Assembly (NCBI RefSeq): GCF_000001735.4
Contig: NC_003074.8
Span: 4,402,101 to 4,466,100, forward strand
Origin: Arabidopsis thaliana
Lineage: Eukaryota > Streptophyta > Magnoliopsida > Brassicales > Brassicaceae
Length of the DNA stretch: 64,000 nucleotides
Direction: 5' to 3'
In this document: positions 63,413 to 64,000 of the stretch, one piece after another
Numbering within the stretch: position 1 is the stretch's first letter
How the letters are laid out: each line of letters opens with the position of its first letter
Position numbers and translations under genes: made by a program
The notes under the pieces: model-generated
Told to the model about the DNA's origin: nothing
The model's input: only the letters and a program-made list of their open reading frames with translations
Databases searched by the model: none

Positions 63413-64000
63413 TATAAGAGAAATAGATATGTCCTCTGTGTAATGTTAACTTGATTTAAATGCATAAGAGAGACATTAATACTTAATAATACCTTAATTG
63501 GGTGTTCTTTTGTTGGTGAGACTATTCGTTCAGAGAATTGTTTTGTCTTTTGATAAACTTGTATAACAACGTAGTTTAATTACAAGGATCTCTGATGGAT
63601 TAACGATGAATTAGCCCATTCACTTACTAACCAAAGCTTGGAACATATATTTGTTTAGTTTATTATTCACTTGCTAATATGATGTAGTTAGTCCTAATAC
63701 AAAATAATATTATCTGATCAAAATATGAGGAAGTTTAGTTGCATTGCTGTTTATTATTTACGTCTTATACAGTTATACGTTACCTAATTCACTCTATAAT
63801 TAACACATGCTCATCATGCAGTACTTCGTTTTAGTAGGCAAAGACTTACATACCCACCAGCCACCATTATTTATTGTACTGGTAATGTGATGCATTATTT
63901 TGCTTTTCAGGATTTGATTTTTGTAAAAGCATGTAAGGTACACATATGTCGACACCCCACTCATGTGATTTTTTAAAAAGCATGTAAGTTCCATTCTTTG
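63413..64000. other. 3' UTR of second dirigent gene and spacer
   Basis: AT-rich. Apart from the likely 3' UTR (to about 63600), nothing recognisable is seen up to the window edge. Confidence 0.5.

Overview
The window is nuclear DNA of a flowering plant: AT-rich gaps, GT-AG introns, poly-A/T runs and plant-only gene families. The encoded proteins, read together with their order, match the top arm of Arabidopsis thaliana chromosome 3, roughly loci At3g13510 to At3g13660. I recognised this from memory of the proteins, not from a search. Spliced models built by hand close in frame and give the expected lengths: 419, 60, 1368, 249, 182, 505, 262, 244, 605, 361, 478 and 603 residues.

Layout. 1-10 kb: a neprosin-domain gene, the arabinogalactan peptide AGP12, and a free-standing box C/D snoRNA gene with its own Pol II promoter. 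10-23 kb: the 24-exon kinase gene MAP3KE1 (minus), the R2R3-MYB gene MYB5 (plus) and COP10 (minus), an E2 variant without the catalytic cysteine. 23-34 kb: a GPI-type beta-1,3-glucanase, the splicing factor SCL30A, ribosomal protein RPL7D and a DC1-domain gene. 34.7-43 kb: a long gene-free stretch. 43-50.5 kb: IQM2, F6'H1 and the polyamine transporter PUT4. 51-55 kb: a decayed F-box locus with an internal tandem duplication, lying between two older direct repeats. 55-64 kb: a stand-alone eIF2B-epsilon-like W2 protein, the ribosome-recycling ATPase ABCE1, and two tandem dirigent genes, the second frameshifted.

The genes do not form one pathway. Several serve RNA and translation (snoRNA, SCL30A, RPL7D, ABCE1, W2 protein). 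Others concern cell wall or secondary metabolism (glucanase, AGP12, dirigents, F6'H1), signalling (MAP3KE1, IQM2) or light control (COP10).

Most worth checking: the snoRNA at 9066-9156, whose 12-nt guide is complementary to 25S rRNA beside its D' box; the F-box locus, where a conserved Trp codon has become TGA and a 613-bp block occurs twice without visible difference; the solo W2 gene; and the frameshifted dirigent gene.
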